Shown piece by piece: positions 1-9,051 of a stretch of 64,000 nucleotides of DNA. How positions within the stretch are numbered: the stretch's first letter is position 1; the number at the start of each line of letters is the position of its first letter. The notes beneath the pieces are model-generated. The model worked only from the letters and a program-made list of their open reading frames with translations. It was not told the origin of the DNA and did no database searches. A program made the translations under genes and the position numbers. The DNA is from Methylopumilus sp036745495 (GTDB taxonomy: Bacteria > Pseudomonadota > Gammaproteobacteria > Burkholderiales > Methylophilaceae): assembly GCA_036745495.1 (NCBI GenBank), contig DAIOGA010000001.1, positions 62,001 through 126,000 on the forward strand. The letters are read 5' to 3'.

Positions 1-79
1 TTAAATTGGGTTCGTTTCGTTTTAAGCCTTTTTTGGCGAGAGCGATTTTACCTTCTATCAGTTTTTTCCAGTCAGGCAT
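1..79 (-). CDS. Unknown protein, N-terminal fragment (runs off window)
   Basis: An ATG two bases beyond the lspA stop opens a frame of 26 codons with no stop before the window edge. The visible peptide starts MPDWKKLIEGKIALAKKGL and is basic and probably helical. The tight spacing to lspA suggests it is the next gene of the ileS-lspA operon. I do not recognise the family; the usual neighbours of lspA, ispH and an FKBP-type isomerase, do not start like this. Too little is visible to assign a function. Confidence 0.45.
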   Translation of the reverse strand, partial: MPDWKKLIEGKIALAKKGLKRNEPNL

Positions 80-81
80 GA

Positions 82-549
82 TTAACTCAGTAAAGGTTTT
101 TTATTTTTGAATGCGTCATAGAGAATTAAAGCAACGCCTATTGAAATAAAGCTGTCCGCCACGTTAAAAGCTGGCCAGTAATAGGCCTCATAGTGAAAAT
201 AAATGAAATCAATCACAAAACCATAGTAGCTTCTATCACAAAGATTGCCGATCGCTCCACCAAGAATGAAAGCAAGTGCCAAGCACAATAATGGATGCTT
301 TAATCGCTGATGTATTAATCGAATAATCATCATGATTGCAGCAAATGAAATACTCATAAAGAAATATCTCTGCCAACCAGAGGCGCCACTTAAAAAACTA
401 AAGGCAGCGCCTGTATTTTGAAAATGCACAATATTAAGAAATGAAGTGATTACCCAAGCACCGCCTAAATCTAAATGATTAAACACCCATTTTTTGGATA
501 TGAAATCCAAAATAACGATCAACAATGCAATCAAAATATATTTACGCAT
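82..549 (-). CDS. lspA: Lipoprotein signal peptidase (signal peptidase II)
   Basis: This is the inner-membrane aspartyl protease that removes signal peptides from diacylglyceryl-modified prolipoproteins. The 155 residues form about four hydrophobic segments. The family motifs are present: NTGAAFSFL near residues 45-53, GNLCDR near 100 and FNVADSFI near 130, the last two carrying the catalytic aspartates. Its length is normal for the family. The start overlaps the end of ileS by 8 bases, so the pair is probably translationally coupled; ileS-lspA is a widely conserved arrangement in Proteobacteria. Confidence 0.97.
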   Translation of the reverse strand: MRKYILIALLIVILDFISKKWVFNHLDLGGAWVITSFLNIVHFQNTGAAFSFLSGASGWQRYFFMSISFAAIMMIIRLIHQRLKHPLLCLALAFILGGAIGNLCDRSYYGFVIDFIYFHYEAYYWPAFNVADSFISIGVALILYDAFKNKKPLLS

Positions 550-3313
550 GCGATCTTACTTCGCCTTTTTCAAAAAGATTACTAATGCAACGATTACAAA
601 TGGTTGAATGTTCACGATGTGATCCAACTTCTTCACGATAATGCCAGCATCGATCGCACTTTTTATTTTTGCTTGCAGTTACATCGATATGTAAATCACC
701 TTGTCTTTCATGAAGTTTTGCATATGATGTAATCATCGCAAATTTGAGATCTTCGTGAAGTGTTGATAGAGATTGATAGATATCACCTGATGCGTAGATG
801 TCTATCTCGGCCTCTAGAGAAGAACCTACCAAACCTTTTTCACGTAATTCTTCAATTTTTTTATTTGTAATCGCACGTACATGAATAATATGTTCCCATG
901 CTAACAATTCTCTAGCATTCAATTCATGAGCTGGAATGTCATACCATGTATCCATAAATACCAATTCATCACTTTGAGGCATAAGAATTTGCCAAATTTC
1001 ATCTGCGGTAAAACTTAAGACAGGCGCCATCAATCTCATCAAGGTATGTGTAATATGAAAAATTGCACTTTGCGCAGCTCGTCTTGCTTTTGAGTTTTCA
1101 TTTGACGTATAAAGTCGATCTTTTAAGATATCAAGATAGAATCCACCTAAGTCTTCAGAACAAAAGCTTACAAATTTTTGCATGCCTAAATGAAATTCGT
1201 AAGACGAATAATCCTGCTTGATATGGTCTTGCAGTTGATGTGTTAAGAATAATGCGTAGCGATCGATTGATAGCCATTCTTTTACCGGAAGCAAATCTTT
1301 TTTAGCATCAAAGTCACCAAGGTTAGCCAATAAAAAGCGTAAGGTGTTTCGTATACGTCGATATCCTTCTGCAACACGCTTTAAAATTTCATCTGAAATA
1401 GTAAGTTCACCGGAGTAATCCGTTGAAGCTACCCAGAACCTTAAAATATCCGCGCCATATTGATCCATAACTTTTTGAGGCGCTACAACATTGCCTTTTG
1501 ATTTACTCATCTTGTGTCCACTACCATCCACGACAAAGCCGTGCGTAAGAAGAGATTCATAAGGCGCTCTTCCGTCAATTGCACAACCTGTGAGCAAACT
1601 AGATTGGAACCAGCCTCGATGTTGATCTGAACCTTCTAAATAAAGATCGGCTGGATAAGACAAATCTTCACGTTTTTTTAATACGGATGCATGTGTCGTT
1701 CCAGAATCAAACCAAACGTCCAATGTGTCACTTATTTTTTTATATTGATTGGCATCCTCGCCAAGCAAGGTCTTTGCGTCTAAATTAAACCAAGCCTCAA
1801 TACCTAATTTCTCAACCTCTTTAGCAACGAGCTCCGTTAATTCATTTGTTCGCGGATGTAACTCGTAAGTTTCCTTATGAACAAAAAACGGCATAGGAAC
1901 GCCCCAATTTCTTTGACGCGAAACACACCAGTCAGGACGGTTCTTAATCATCGCCTCCAAGCGAGCTTTACCCCATACAGGATAAAAGGTTGTATGGCTT
2001 ACGGCTTCGTTTGCTTTGTCACGCAATGTTTTTTTATTATTTTCCTGATTCATGCCGACAAACCATTGGCGTGTTGCTCTAAAAATCACTGGTGTTTTAT
2101 GGCGCCAGCAATGTGGGTAACTATGTGATAATTTTTTCGAAGCAAATAAACATTGATTTGCACTTAATGTTTCAATAATTTTTTTATTGGCCTCCCAGAT
2201 GCTTTCACCTGCAAATTGTTCTACAAAAGAATAAAATTTGCCTTCTTCATTCACTGGATTGTCTACAGGCAATTGATATCGCATACCGACTGCATAATCT
2301 TCTAAACCATGAGCGGGAGCTGTATGCACAAGGCCGGTGCCAGCATCTAGAGTGACATGATCACCACATATAATAGGCACATTCTTTTTATAAAATGGAT
2401 GATTAAGCTTGAGGTGTTCTAGATCCTGGCCTTTACAAGAAGCTAATTTCTTAAAAGACTCAAAACCATAATACGCAATATTTTTGTCAGCCAAATCTTC
2501 AGCAAGTATGAGATTGCCTTTTTCAGTACTATATAAACCATAATTCAAATCTGGATGAACACATACCGCTTGATTTGCGGGGAGCGTCCAAGGTGTGGTT
2601 GTCCATATGACTGCAAACGTATCTTTTATTTCTTTAATATTAAATATATTTTTTAAAGATTCGCTATCTGTAACCTTAAAGCCTACATCAATTGTTGGAG
2701 AAGTTTTATCTTCATATTCAACTTCTGCCTCAGCTAATGCCGAACCACAATCAACACACCAATGCACTGGCTTACTTCCTTGGTAGAGGTAGCCATTTTG
2801 GTAAATGTGCCCGAGCGCTCTCATAATATCAGCCTCAGTTTCAAAATTCATGGTGAGGTATGGTTTATCCCAATCTCCTAATACACCTAAACGTATAAAA
2901 TCATTTTTTTGTTTTTCAACTTGTGACGCTGCATATTCTCGACATAACTCTCTAAATTTTTTAGGGTCAATATTTTTACCGTGGAGTTTTTCAACAACAA
3001 GTTCGATTGGAAGGCCATGACAATCCCACCCTGGAATATAAGGCGCATCAAAGCCAGATAAAGTTTTCGACTTAACAATAATATCTTTTAAGATTTTATT
3101 TACAGCATGGCCGATATGAATATCACCGTTCGCATAAGGAGGGCCGTCATGCAGAATAAATTTTTTAGCACCTTTTCTTTTTTGTCTTATTTTTTGATAG
3201 AGCTTAAATTCTTGCCAGCGCTTAACCCAAAGAGGTTCTCGTTTAGCAAGATCACCACGCATAGGAAATGGCGTGTCTGGTAAATTTAATTGATATTTAT
3301 TTTCTTCGGTCAT
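542..3313 (-). CDS. ileS: Isoleucyl-tRNA synthetase
   Basis: This class I aminoacyl-tRNA synthetase charges tRNA-Ile in the cytoplasm. The protein has 923 residues, close to the usual bacterial size. The HIGH signature lies at residues 66-69 (NGDIHIGHAVNK) and the KMSKSKGN loop near residue 600. A C-terminal zinc site is formed by C886, C889, C906 and C909 (CDRC...CNRC). The central editing (CP1) domain is present, with TTTPWTLPANQAV and a GTGLVHTAPAHG stretch. It lies 5 bases downstream of ribF, in the order murJ-ribF-ileS-lspA. Confidence 0.98.
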   Translation of the reverse strand: MTEENKYQLNLPDTPFPMRGDLAKREPLWVKRWQEFKLYQKIRQKRKGAKKFILHDGPPYANGDIHIGHAVNKILKDIIVKSKTLSGFDAPYIPGWDCHGLPIELVVEKLHGKNIDPKKFRELCREYAASQVEKQKNDFIRLGVLGDWDKPYLTMNFETEADIMRALGHIYQNGYLYQGSKPVHWCVDCGSALAEAEVEYEDKTSPTIDVGFKVTDSESLKNIFNIKEIKDTFAVIWTTTPWTLPANQAVCVHPDLNYGLYSTEKGNLILAEDLADKNIAYYGFESFKKLASCKGQDLEHLKLNHPFYKKNVPIICGDHVTLDAGTGLVHTAPAHGLEDYAVGMRYQLPVDNPVNEEGKFYSFVEQFAGESIWEANKKIIETLSANQCLFASKKLSHSYPHCWRHKTPVIFRATRQWFVGMNQENNKKTLRDKANEAVSHTTFYPVWGKARLEAMIKNRPDWCVSRQRNWGVPMPFFVHKETYELHPRTNELTELVAKEVEKLGIEAWFNLDAKTLLGEDANQYKKISDTLDVWFDSGTTHASVLKKREDLSYPADLYLEGSDQHRGWFQSSLLTGCAIDGRAPYESLLTHGFVVDGSGHKMSKSKGNVVAPQKVMDQYGADILRFWVASTDYSGELTISDEILKRVAEGYRRIRNTLRFLLANLGDFDAKKDLLPVKEWLSIDRYALFLTHQLQDHIKQDYSSYEFHLGMQKFVSFCSEDLGGFYLDILKDRLYTSNENSKARRAAQSAIFHITHTLMRLMAPVLSFTADEIWQILMPQSDELVFMDTWYDIPAHELNARELLAWEHIIHVRAITNKKIEELREKGLVGSSLEAEIDIYASGDIYQSLSTLHEDLKFAMITSYAKLHERQGDLHIDVTASKNKKCDRCWHYREEVGSHREHSTICNRCISNLFEKGEVRSHA

Positions 3314-3318
3314 ATGTT

Positions 3319-4215
3319 CTATTTTTCAAAATAACGTGTTGCGTGAACTACATCTTTTTTAATTTGCTTAATGAGTGCATTAATATTCTCAAATTTCATT
3401 TCATCTCTAATTTTTTCTAAAAAAGTCACTTGAACATGTTGACCATAAATGTCTTCATTAAAATTAAGCAGATGAACTTCTAGTAACAATTTTGGGGTGC
3501 CTGAAATTGTAGGTCTGACTCCAAGATTAGCGACGCCATTTCTATTCCCTAATTTTACCGCATATACGCCAGTTAGCGCCGGCCTCAAGTGCTTCATGTG
3601 AATATTGGCAGTTGGAAAACCCATTTGTCTGCCACGCTTATCACCTTCAACCACTTTTCCACTGATCGTATAAGGCCTACCTAGAAACTGATTTACTTCT
3701 TCAATACGCCCCTCTTTAAGACCTTCTCTAATGCGAGTACTTGATACCCTTTTACCATTCAAATCAATTTCTGGAATTTCAAATAACTCAAATGCATTCT
3801 TTCTTAAATCTTCAATTCCTGCTTGTCGCTTAGCTCCGAAACGAAAATCATCACCCACAATCAATAATTCAGCTTTTAATTGCTCTGTTAATATTTGATG
3901 CATAAACGCTTCGCTAGAGATATTTGAAAACTTTTGATTAAAAGCACAAACAAAAACTTTTTCAATGCCATAGCTTAAAAAAAACTCTAACTTCTCTCTT
4001 AATGTTGTAAGCCGAGTAGGTGCATTTTCAGGTGTAAAAAATTCCTTAGGGTGCGGTTCGAAAGTCATCACTGCAGGGGTGAGTTTTCTTTTTTTGGACT
4101 CTGCAATTAATTTTTCGATAAGCGCTTGGTGGCCTATATGAACGCCATCAAAATTACCAATGGTGAGGCCTATAGGCGTATTCGAACTCAATGGAAAATG
4201 TCTAAAGACTTGCAT
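3319..4215 (-). CDS. ribF: Bifunctional riboflavin kinase / FAD synthetase
   Basis: RibF phosphorylates riboflavin to FMN and adenylates FMN to FAD. The 298 residues contain an N-terminal nucleotidyltransferase domain with GNFDGVHIGH at residues 20-29 and SSTRIREGL near 158-166. The C-terminal flavokinase domain carries the GFPTANI motif near 200. The length is typical. ribF next to ileS and lspA is a common proteobacterial arrangement. A second riboflavin-pathway gene, ribH, lies elsewhere in the window (22538-23020), so the pathway is not clustered here. Confidence 0.97.
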   Translation of the reverse strand: MQVFRHFPLSSNTPIGLTIGNFDGVHIGHQALIEKLIAESKKRKLTPAVMTFEPHPKEFFTPENAPTRLTTLREKLEFFLSYGIEKVFVCAFNQKFSNISSEAFMHQILTEQLKAELLIVGDDFRFGAKRQAGIEDLRKNAFELFEIPEIDLNGKRVSSTRIREGLKEGRIEEVNQFLGRPYTISGKVVEGDKRGRQMGFPTANIHMKHLRPALTGVYAVKLGNRNGVANLGVRPTISGTPKLLLEVHLLNFNEDIYGQHVQVTFLEKIRDEMKFENINALIKQIKKDVVHATRYFEK

Positions 4216-4224
4216 CGTGAAAAA

Positions 4225-5760
4225 TTAAATAGCTCTTCGAATGAATGATTGAAGTCTTAATCCCATCATCCATAGCGCGCCAAAATAAACACTAGAACCA
4301 GCAAGAATAAGTATCACCAAATAAATTAATCTTTTCGAAATAGAATATTCAAGCCAAAGAGATGAGTCCCCTTTTAAGTAAAATAAAGTTAATCCCATCA
4401 AAGTTAATGCAACAAAAAGCTTTATTAAAAACTGAGTCCATCCTTCATGTGGCTTGTAATAATTTCCTTTTCTTAAATGGTAGTAGAGAAGACTTGCATT
4501 TAAACAAGCGCCTAAACCTATCGCAAGCGCTAAACCTGCGTGTTTAAATTGCCCAATAAATATCATGTTCATCAATTGTGTTGAAAATAAAGTAAAGAGT
4601 GCAATTTTGACCGGAGTTTTAATATTCTGTCTTGCATAGAATCCAGGTGCTAACACTTTAATCATAATCAAACCCATCAATCCGAAGCTGTATGCAATTG
4701 TGGCTTGTTGAGTCATTAAAACATCATGCATATTAAAAGCGCCATAATGAAATAATGTAGCAATTAAAGGAAGTGACAACACGGCAAGCGCAACAGCCGC
4801 TGGGGCCGCAAGAATGAATGTTAATCTTAAGCCCCAATCAAGTAAGCCCGAATATTCTTTTTGATCTTTACCTGAGTATGATTTTGAAAGGCTCGGAAGT
4901 AAAATTGTACCAAGTGCGACACCTAAAACGCCTGCTGGGAATTCCATCAATCGATCCGCGTAATAAAGCCATGAAACACTTCCTGTTTCAAGAAAGGATG
5001 CGAAGATAGTATTAATAAGTAAAGATAGTTGCGCGATAGACACACCAAAAATAGCAGGTCCCATAAGTTTGATGATTCGCCATACGCCTTCATCTTTAAG
5101 ATCTAACTGATATTTGGGAATAAACCCTATCTCTTTTAAAAAAGGAATCTGGAAAACTAACTGAAGAACACCTCCAACAAATACAGCCCAAGCCAAAACT
5201 AAGATAGGTCTATCAAAATAGTCTGCAAAAAATAATGCCGCAAAAATAAAGGATAAATTAAGCCATACAGGTGTAAAAGCCGGCACTGAAAATTTGTTAA
5301 ATGTATTAAGAATGCCTCCCGCCATCGACACCAAAGAAATAAAAAAGATATAAGGGAATGTAATTCTCAACAAATCAACGGTAAGCTGAAATTTTTCTGA
5401 GTGCTCAATAAAACCCGGCGCGCTAATATAGACAAGCCAAGGCGCTGCAAAAATACCTACACATGTAATAACAATAAGAAAAAGGCTCAATAGTGAGCAC
5501 ACATGATTAATCAAAAGGTGCGTGGCTTCATAACTTCGCTTATTTTTGTATTCAGCAAGAATTGGTACAAAGGCTTGAGAAAAAGCACCTTCAGCGGAAA
5601 TACGTCTTAATAAATTGGGAATTTTAAAGGCTACAAAAAAGGCATCTGTCTCCATGCCTGCACCAAAAATTTTAGCGATTAAGCTATCCCTCACAAAACC
5701 TAAAATTCTTGATACGAAAGTCATGCTTCCGACGGTTGCGAGTGCTTTAAGAAGATTCAT
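4225..5760 (-). CDS. murJ: Lipid II flippase MurJ (MviN)
   Basis: MurJ moves lipid-linked peptidoglycan precursors across the inner membrane. The 511 residues form roughly 14 hydrophobic segments. The N-terminus (SRILGFVRDSLIAKIFGAG) matches the MurJ signature, with the arginines that line the central cavity, and SAEGAFSQAFVPI follows near residues 55-68. The gene is first in the murJ-ribF-ileS-lspA group, 9 bases before ribF, and diverges from rpsT across a 212-base intergenic region. Confidence 0.96.
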   Translation of the reverse strand: MNLLKALATVGSMTFVSRILGFVRDSLIAKIFGAGMETDAFFVAFKIPNLLRRISAEGAFSQAFVPILAEYKNKRSYEATHLLINHVCSLLSLFLIVITCVGIFAAPWLVYISAPGFIEHSEKFQLTVDLLRITFPYIFFISLVSMAGGILNTFNKFSVPAFTPVWLNLSFIFAALFFADYFDRPILVLAWAVFVGGVLQLVFQIPFLKEIGFIPKYQLDLKDEGVWRIIKLMGPAIFGVSIAQLSLLINTIFASFLETGSVSWLYYADRLMEFPAGVLGVALGTILLPSLSKSYSGKDQKEYSGLLDWGLRLTFILAAPAAVALAVLSLPLIATLFHYGAFNMHDVLMTQQATIAYSFGLMGLIMIKVLAPGFYARQNIKTPVKIALFTLFSTQLMNMIFIGQFKHAGLALAIGLGACLNASLLYYHLRKGNYYKPHEGWTQFLIKLFVALTLMGLTLFYLKGDSSLWLEYSISKRLIYLVILILAGSSVYFGALWMMGLRLQSFIRRAI

Positions 5761-5903
5761 TGAATTTATCTATTTAAGTGTCACTAAATTAAAAAGATTT
5801 TAGCATGGAGGTCGTTTTATCAAGGTTTCCAAGAAAAATATTGATTAGCTTAGAATATCAAGGGGATATGGCTGAAATTTAGGTCTAAAATGAGCGTTTT
5901 ATC

Positions 5904-5932
5904 TTGTATAAAACCTCAAATATCGCTAAAAT
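5904..5932 (+). promoter_or_regulatory. Sigma-70-type promoter of rpsT
   Basis: TTGTAT (5904-5909) and TAAAAT (5927-5932) are separated by exactly 17 bases and lie about 40 bases upstream of the rpsT start. An AAAGGA ribosome-binding site precedes the ATG. This is a sequence match only; no start site has been mapped. The rest of the 212-base murJ-rpsT spacer shows no further gene. Confidence 0.6.
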
Positions 5933-5972
5933 TCTCGCCTTCGTAATAAAAGATATTAATTAAAGGATAAAC

Positions 5973-6236
5973 ATGGCAAATACCGCACAAGCTAGAAAAC
6001 GTGCCCGCCAAGCAACGAAGCAACGAGCTCACAATGCAAGTTTGCGTTCAACTTTGCGTACTGCAATCAAAAAGATTTTAAAAGCAATTCAATCAGGCGA
6101 TAAAGCGGCTGCAAAAACATCTTTCCAAGAAAATGTTTCAGTAATCGACCGTATAGCTGACAAAAAGATTATTCATAAGAACAAAGCGTCACGTCATAAA
6201 CAACGCTTAAACGCAGCAATCAAATCAATGGCTTAA
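5973..6236 (+). CDS. rpsT: 30S ribosomal protein S20
   Basis: This small-subunit protein binds the 5' domain of 16S rRNA. The 87 residues are very rich in Lys, Arg and Ala. They begin MANTAQARKRARQATKQ, close to the S20 consensus, and carry the conserved GIIHKNKASRHK-like block (here KKIIHKNKASRHKQRL). The gene stands alone, facing purK, with its own promoter and a hairpin downstream. Divergence from murJ is the standard arrangement in many Proteobacteria. Confidence 0.98.
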   Translation: MANTAQARKRARQATKQRAHNASLRSTLRTAIKKILKAIQSGDKAAAKTSFQENVSVIDRIADKKIIHKNKASRHKQRLNAAIKSMA

Positions 6237-6237
6237 T

Positions 6238-6262
6238 ATCAAAGAGAGCTTCTCTCTTTGAT
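6238..6262. terminator. Hairpin between convergent rpsT and purK
   Basis: A perfect 11-bp inverted repeat, ATCAAAGAGAG and CTCTCTTTGAT with a 3-base loop, fills the gap between the stops of rpsT and purK. It could stop transcription from both sides. The U-rich tail is weak on both strands, so intrinsic termination is likely but not certain. Confidence 0.6.
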
Positions 6263-7414
6263 CTAAGCAATTCCCAAAAACTTTCTTACTTCCATAGCCT
6301 TTTGAAAGGCTATTTCTAGTTTCTCATCTAGCACTGTAAAGTGGCCCATTTTGCGTCCTGGCCTTGCTTCGTGTTTTCCATAAAGATGCATTTTTAAGCC
6401 AGGCTCTTTAAAGGCTTTATCCCAGTCAGGCTCTTTTGTTTTGCTATTTGTCCAAACATCACCCAAAAGATTGACCATAACAGCAGATGAATGAAGTCTA
6501 GGGCTTCCGAGAGGAAGGCCTGTTAGCACCCTTACTTGCTGTTCAAACTGATTCGTCATATTAGCATCAATGGTGTAATGCCCAGAATTATGTGGTCTAG
6601 GAGCAATTTCATTTACAAACACTTTGCCTTCACTGATAAAAAATTCGACGCCTAAAACACCAACATAATTAAGTGCTTCAGCTACGCGTTTTGCAAGTTG
6701 ATCTACCAAATCATTGATCGCTTGAGTTGATCGTGCTGGCACAATAGATACATCTAGTATGCCATTCGTATGGATGTTCTCTGAAACATTAAATGTTTTG
6801 ATATGGCCTTTTTGATCTCGGGCTAAAACCAAAGAAACTTCCATATCTAAAGGAAGCATTTTTTCTAAAACACATTCTTGTTTTGAGAATTTATGAAAAG
6901 CTTCTATAGCTTCTTTTTGAGAAGCGACTCTTGCCTGACCTTTGCCGTCATAACCAAACCGTGCAACTTTCAAAATCGCAGGGTAAATAGAAGAGGTCTC
7001 TGAAGGAATATCTTTATCTTCCCGAATAATTTCAAAAGGACCTACAGGGAGACCTGACTCTTTTAAGAAAGTTTTTTCTAGTACACGGTACTGAGCAATT
7101 CTGACTGATTCTGCGGATGGACTTACATATATTTTTTTTGATAAAAAATCCATGCTATCAGCAGATACATTTTCAAATTCTGTAGTTACAGCTTCACATG
7201 TATTTCTGATCTCTTCCAATGCTGAAGAATCATCAAAGGCTTTGCATAAATGAATATCTGCGATGGCTCCTGCAGGACTATTTGGATCGGGATCTAAAAC
7301 AGTCACCTTATAGCCCATCTCATGAGCTGCAATGACAAAAAAGCGGCCCAATTGTCCTCCTCCAAGAATGCCAAGCATCGCTGAAGGTAAAAGCGGCTGA
7401 TCTAAATGATTCAA
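6263..7414 (-). CDS. purK: N5-carboxyaminoimidazole ribonucleotide synthetase
   Basis: PurK is an ATP-grasp enzyme that makes N5-CAIR from AIR, bicarbonate and ATP in purine synthesis. The 383 residues start with the expected ILGGGQLGR motif (residues 15-23). The ATP-grasp elements follow: KVARFGYDGKGQ near 150 and VFVNEIAPRPHNSGHYT near 266-282. The start overlaps the purE stop by 4 bases (ATGA), so the two pathway steps are co-translated. Confidence 0.97.
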   Translation of the reverse strand: MNHLDQPLLPSAMLGILGGGQLGRFFVIAAHEMGYKVTVLDPDPNSPAGAIADIHLCKAFDDSSALEEIRNTCEAVTTEFENVSADSMDFLSKKIYVSPSAESVRIAQYRVLEKTFLKESGLPVGPFEIIREDKDIPSETSSIYPAILKVARFGYDGKGQARVASQKEAIEAFHKFSKQECVLEKMLPLDMEVSLVLARDQKGHIKTFNVSENIHTNGILDVSIVPARSTQAINDLVDQLAKRVAEALNYVGVLGVEFFISEGKVFVNEIAPRPHNSGHYTIDANMTNQFEQQVRVLTGLPLGSPRLHSSAVMVNLLGDVWTNSKTKEPDWDKAFKEPGLKMHLYGKHEARPGRKMGHFTVLDEKLEIAFQKAMEVRKFLGIA

Positions 7415-7911
7415 GGCTTCTCCGATAAATTCATATCAATCACTTTTTTTGCTTGCTTCTCTCTAAAGATTTCAAGCTTTTTAGCTAACGCTTTATTTTC
7501 ATGCGCCAAAATAGACACTGCAAAAAGTCCTGCATTTGCAGCACCCGCTTCTCCAATAGCAAAAGTTGCTACAGGAATACCTCTTGGCATTTGAACAATA
7601 GATAATAAAGAGTCTTGACCTTGAAGATGTTTAGAAGGAATAGGTACGCCCAATACAGGTAATGTTGTTTTAGAAGCAACCATGCCTGGCAGATGTGCAG
7701 CGCCTCCAGCGCCTGCAATAATAATTTGATACCCTTCTTTTGCAGCATGTTCGGCAAATTTAAACATGAGGTCTGGAGTTCTATGGGCCGAAATGACTTG
7801 AGCTTCATAGGGCACTTCAAAATCTGCAAGCATTTGTGCTGCAAACTTCATGACTGGCCAATCACTATCTGATCCCATGATGATGGCTACAAGTTTTTTA
7901 TTTTCTGCCAT
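7411..7911 (-). CDS. purE: N5-carboxyaminoimidazole ribonucleotide mutase
   Basis: PurE converts N5-CAIR to CAIR, the step after PurK. The 166 residues hold the class I signature MGSDSDWPVMK near residues 13-23, SAHRTPD near 41-47, and the GAGGAAHLPGM and SKHLQGQDSLLSIVQMP loops that form the active site. The length is typical of the bacterial single-domain enzyme. It sits between proB and purK, with purK overlapping its 3' end. Confidence 0.98.
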   Translation of the reverse strand: MAENKKLVAIIMGSDSDWPVMKFAAQMLADFEVPYEAQVISAHRTPDLMFKFAEHAAKEGYQIIIAGAGGAAHLPGMVASKTTLPVLGVPIPSKHLQGQDSLLSIVQMPRGIPVATFAIGEAGAANAGLFAVSILAHENKALAKKLEIFREKQAKKVIDMNLSEKP

Positions 7912-7932
7912 ATAAAACTCCCTTTAAAAATC

Positions 7933-9051
7933 TTAAAGTAAAATTAAATTATCTCGATGAATCAAAGAAGGCTGATCAATGTAGCCTAATAAATTTTCTA
8001 TTGAATTAGTGGACTTGCCCATAATTTTTTTTGTTTCAATTGCATTGTAATTAATAAGTCCGCGTGCGATTTCGCGTCCTTCTGTATCCAAACAAAGGAC
8101 CGCTTCGCCTCGATCAAAATCTCCTTCGACTTTAGTTACACCGATAGGGAGCAAACTCTTTCCTTCTTTTTTAAGCGCTTCAACAGCGCCATCATCCAAT
8201 ACTAATTTACCTCTCAATTGTAAATGATCGGCGAGCCATTGTTTTCTTGCTGCAACTTTTAATTGTTTGCTTTCTAAATGAGTGCCTATCATCTCGCCTT
8301 GGCTTAATCGAATCAAAACATTCTCTTCTTTGCCTGATGCAATAATTGTATGAGCACCACTTCTAGATGCGCGTTTAGCTGCCAAAACTTTTGTCAGCAT
8401 ACCACCTGTTCCTATTGAAGAGCCTGCGCCTCCGGCCATAGATTCAAGAGATAAGTCTCCTGCAACGCCATGGTGAATAAGCTTAGCTTCCTTATTTTTT
8501 CTAGGGTCTTCAGAAAATAATCCTGGTTGATCAGTCAAAATAACCAAAAGATCCGCCTCAATCAAATTAGCAACTAATGATGCCAATGTATCATTATCAC
8601 CAAAACGAATTTCATCTGTAACGACCGTATCGTTTTCATTAATAATTGGAATTACTTTAAGCTCTAAAAGAGTATTTAATGTAGAGCGCGCATTAAGATA
8701 TCTTTTTCGATCCGCAAGGTCGTCATGCGTCAATAAAATTTGTGCGGCTTTTAATGCGTGTTGTGAAAAATTCTTTTCATAAATTTGTACTAGGCCCATT
8801 TGACCTATAGCAGCGGCCGCTTGTAATTCATTAATCAAAGTAGGTCTGGCTTTCCAGCCTAATCTTTGCATGCCTTCAGCTACAGCACCACTCGTCACCA
8901 AAACAATCTCTTTGCCTGATTTAACGAGATGAGCAATCTGCTCTACCCATGAAGCAATAGCTTTTTGATCTAACCCTTCACCATGATTGGTGACCAGGCT
9001 GGAACCCACTTTAATAATAATGCGTTGACTATTCGTTAATAACGATTTCAT
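7933..9051 (-). CDS. proB: Glutamate 5-kinase
   Basis: ProB phosphorylates glutamate in the first step of proline synthesis. The 372 residues have an N-terminal amino-acid kinase domain (IIIKVGSSLVT at 11-21, VTSGAVAEG near 53, NENDTV near 138, FGDNDTLASLVA near 150). A C-terminal PUA domain follows (GKLVLDDGAVEAL onward). The start lies 23 bases inside the end of obgE, so the two are probably coupled. The partner gene proA is not adjacent. Feedback inhibition by proline is known for the family and is not visible here. Confidence 0.97.
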   Translation of the reverse strand: MKSLLTNSQRIIIKVGSSLVTNHGEGLDQKAIASWVEQIAHLVKSGKEIVLVTSGAVAEGMQRLGWKARPTLINELQAAAAIGQMGLVQIYEKNFSQHALKAAQILLTHDDLADRKRYLNARSTLNTLLELKVIPIINENDTVVTDEIRFGDNDTLASLVANLIEADLLVILTDQPGLFSEDPRKNKEAKLIHHGVAGDLSLESMAGGAGSSIGTGGMLTKVLAAKRASRSGAHTIIASGKEENVLIRLSQGEMIGTHLESKQLKVAARKQWLADHLQLRGKLVLDDGAVEALKKEGKSLLPIGVTKVEGDFDRGEAVLCLDTEGREIARGLINYNAIETKKIMGKSTNSIENLLGYIDQPSLIHRDNLILL

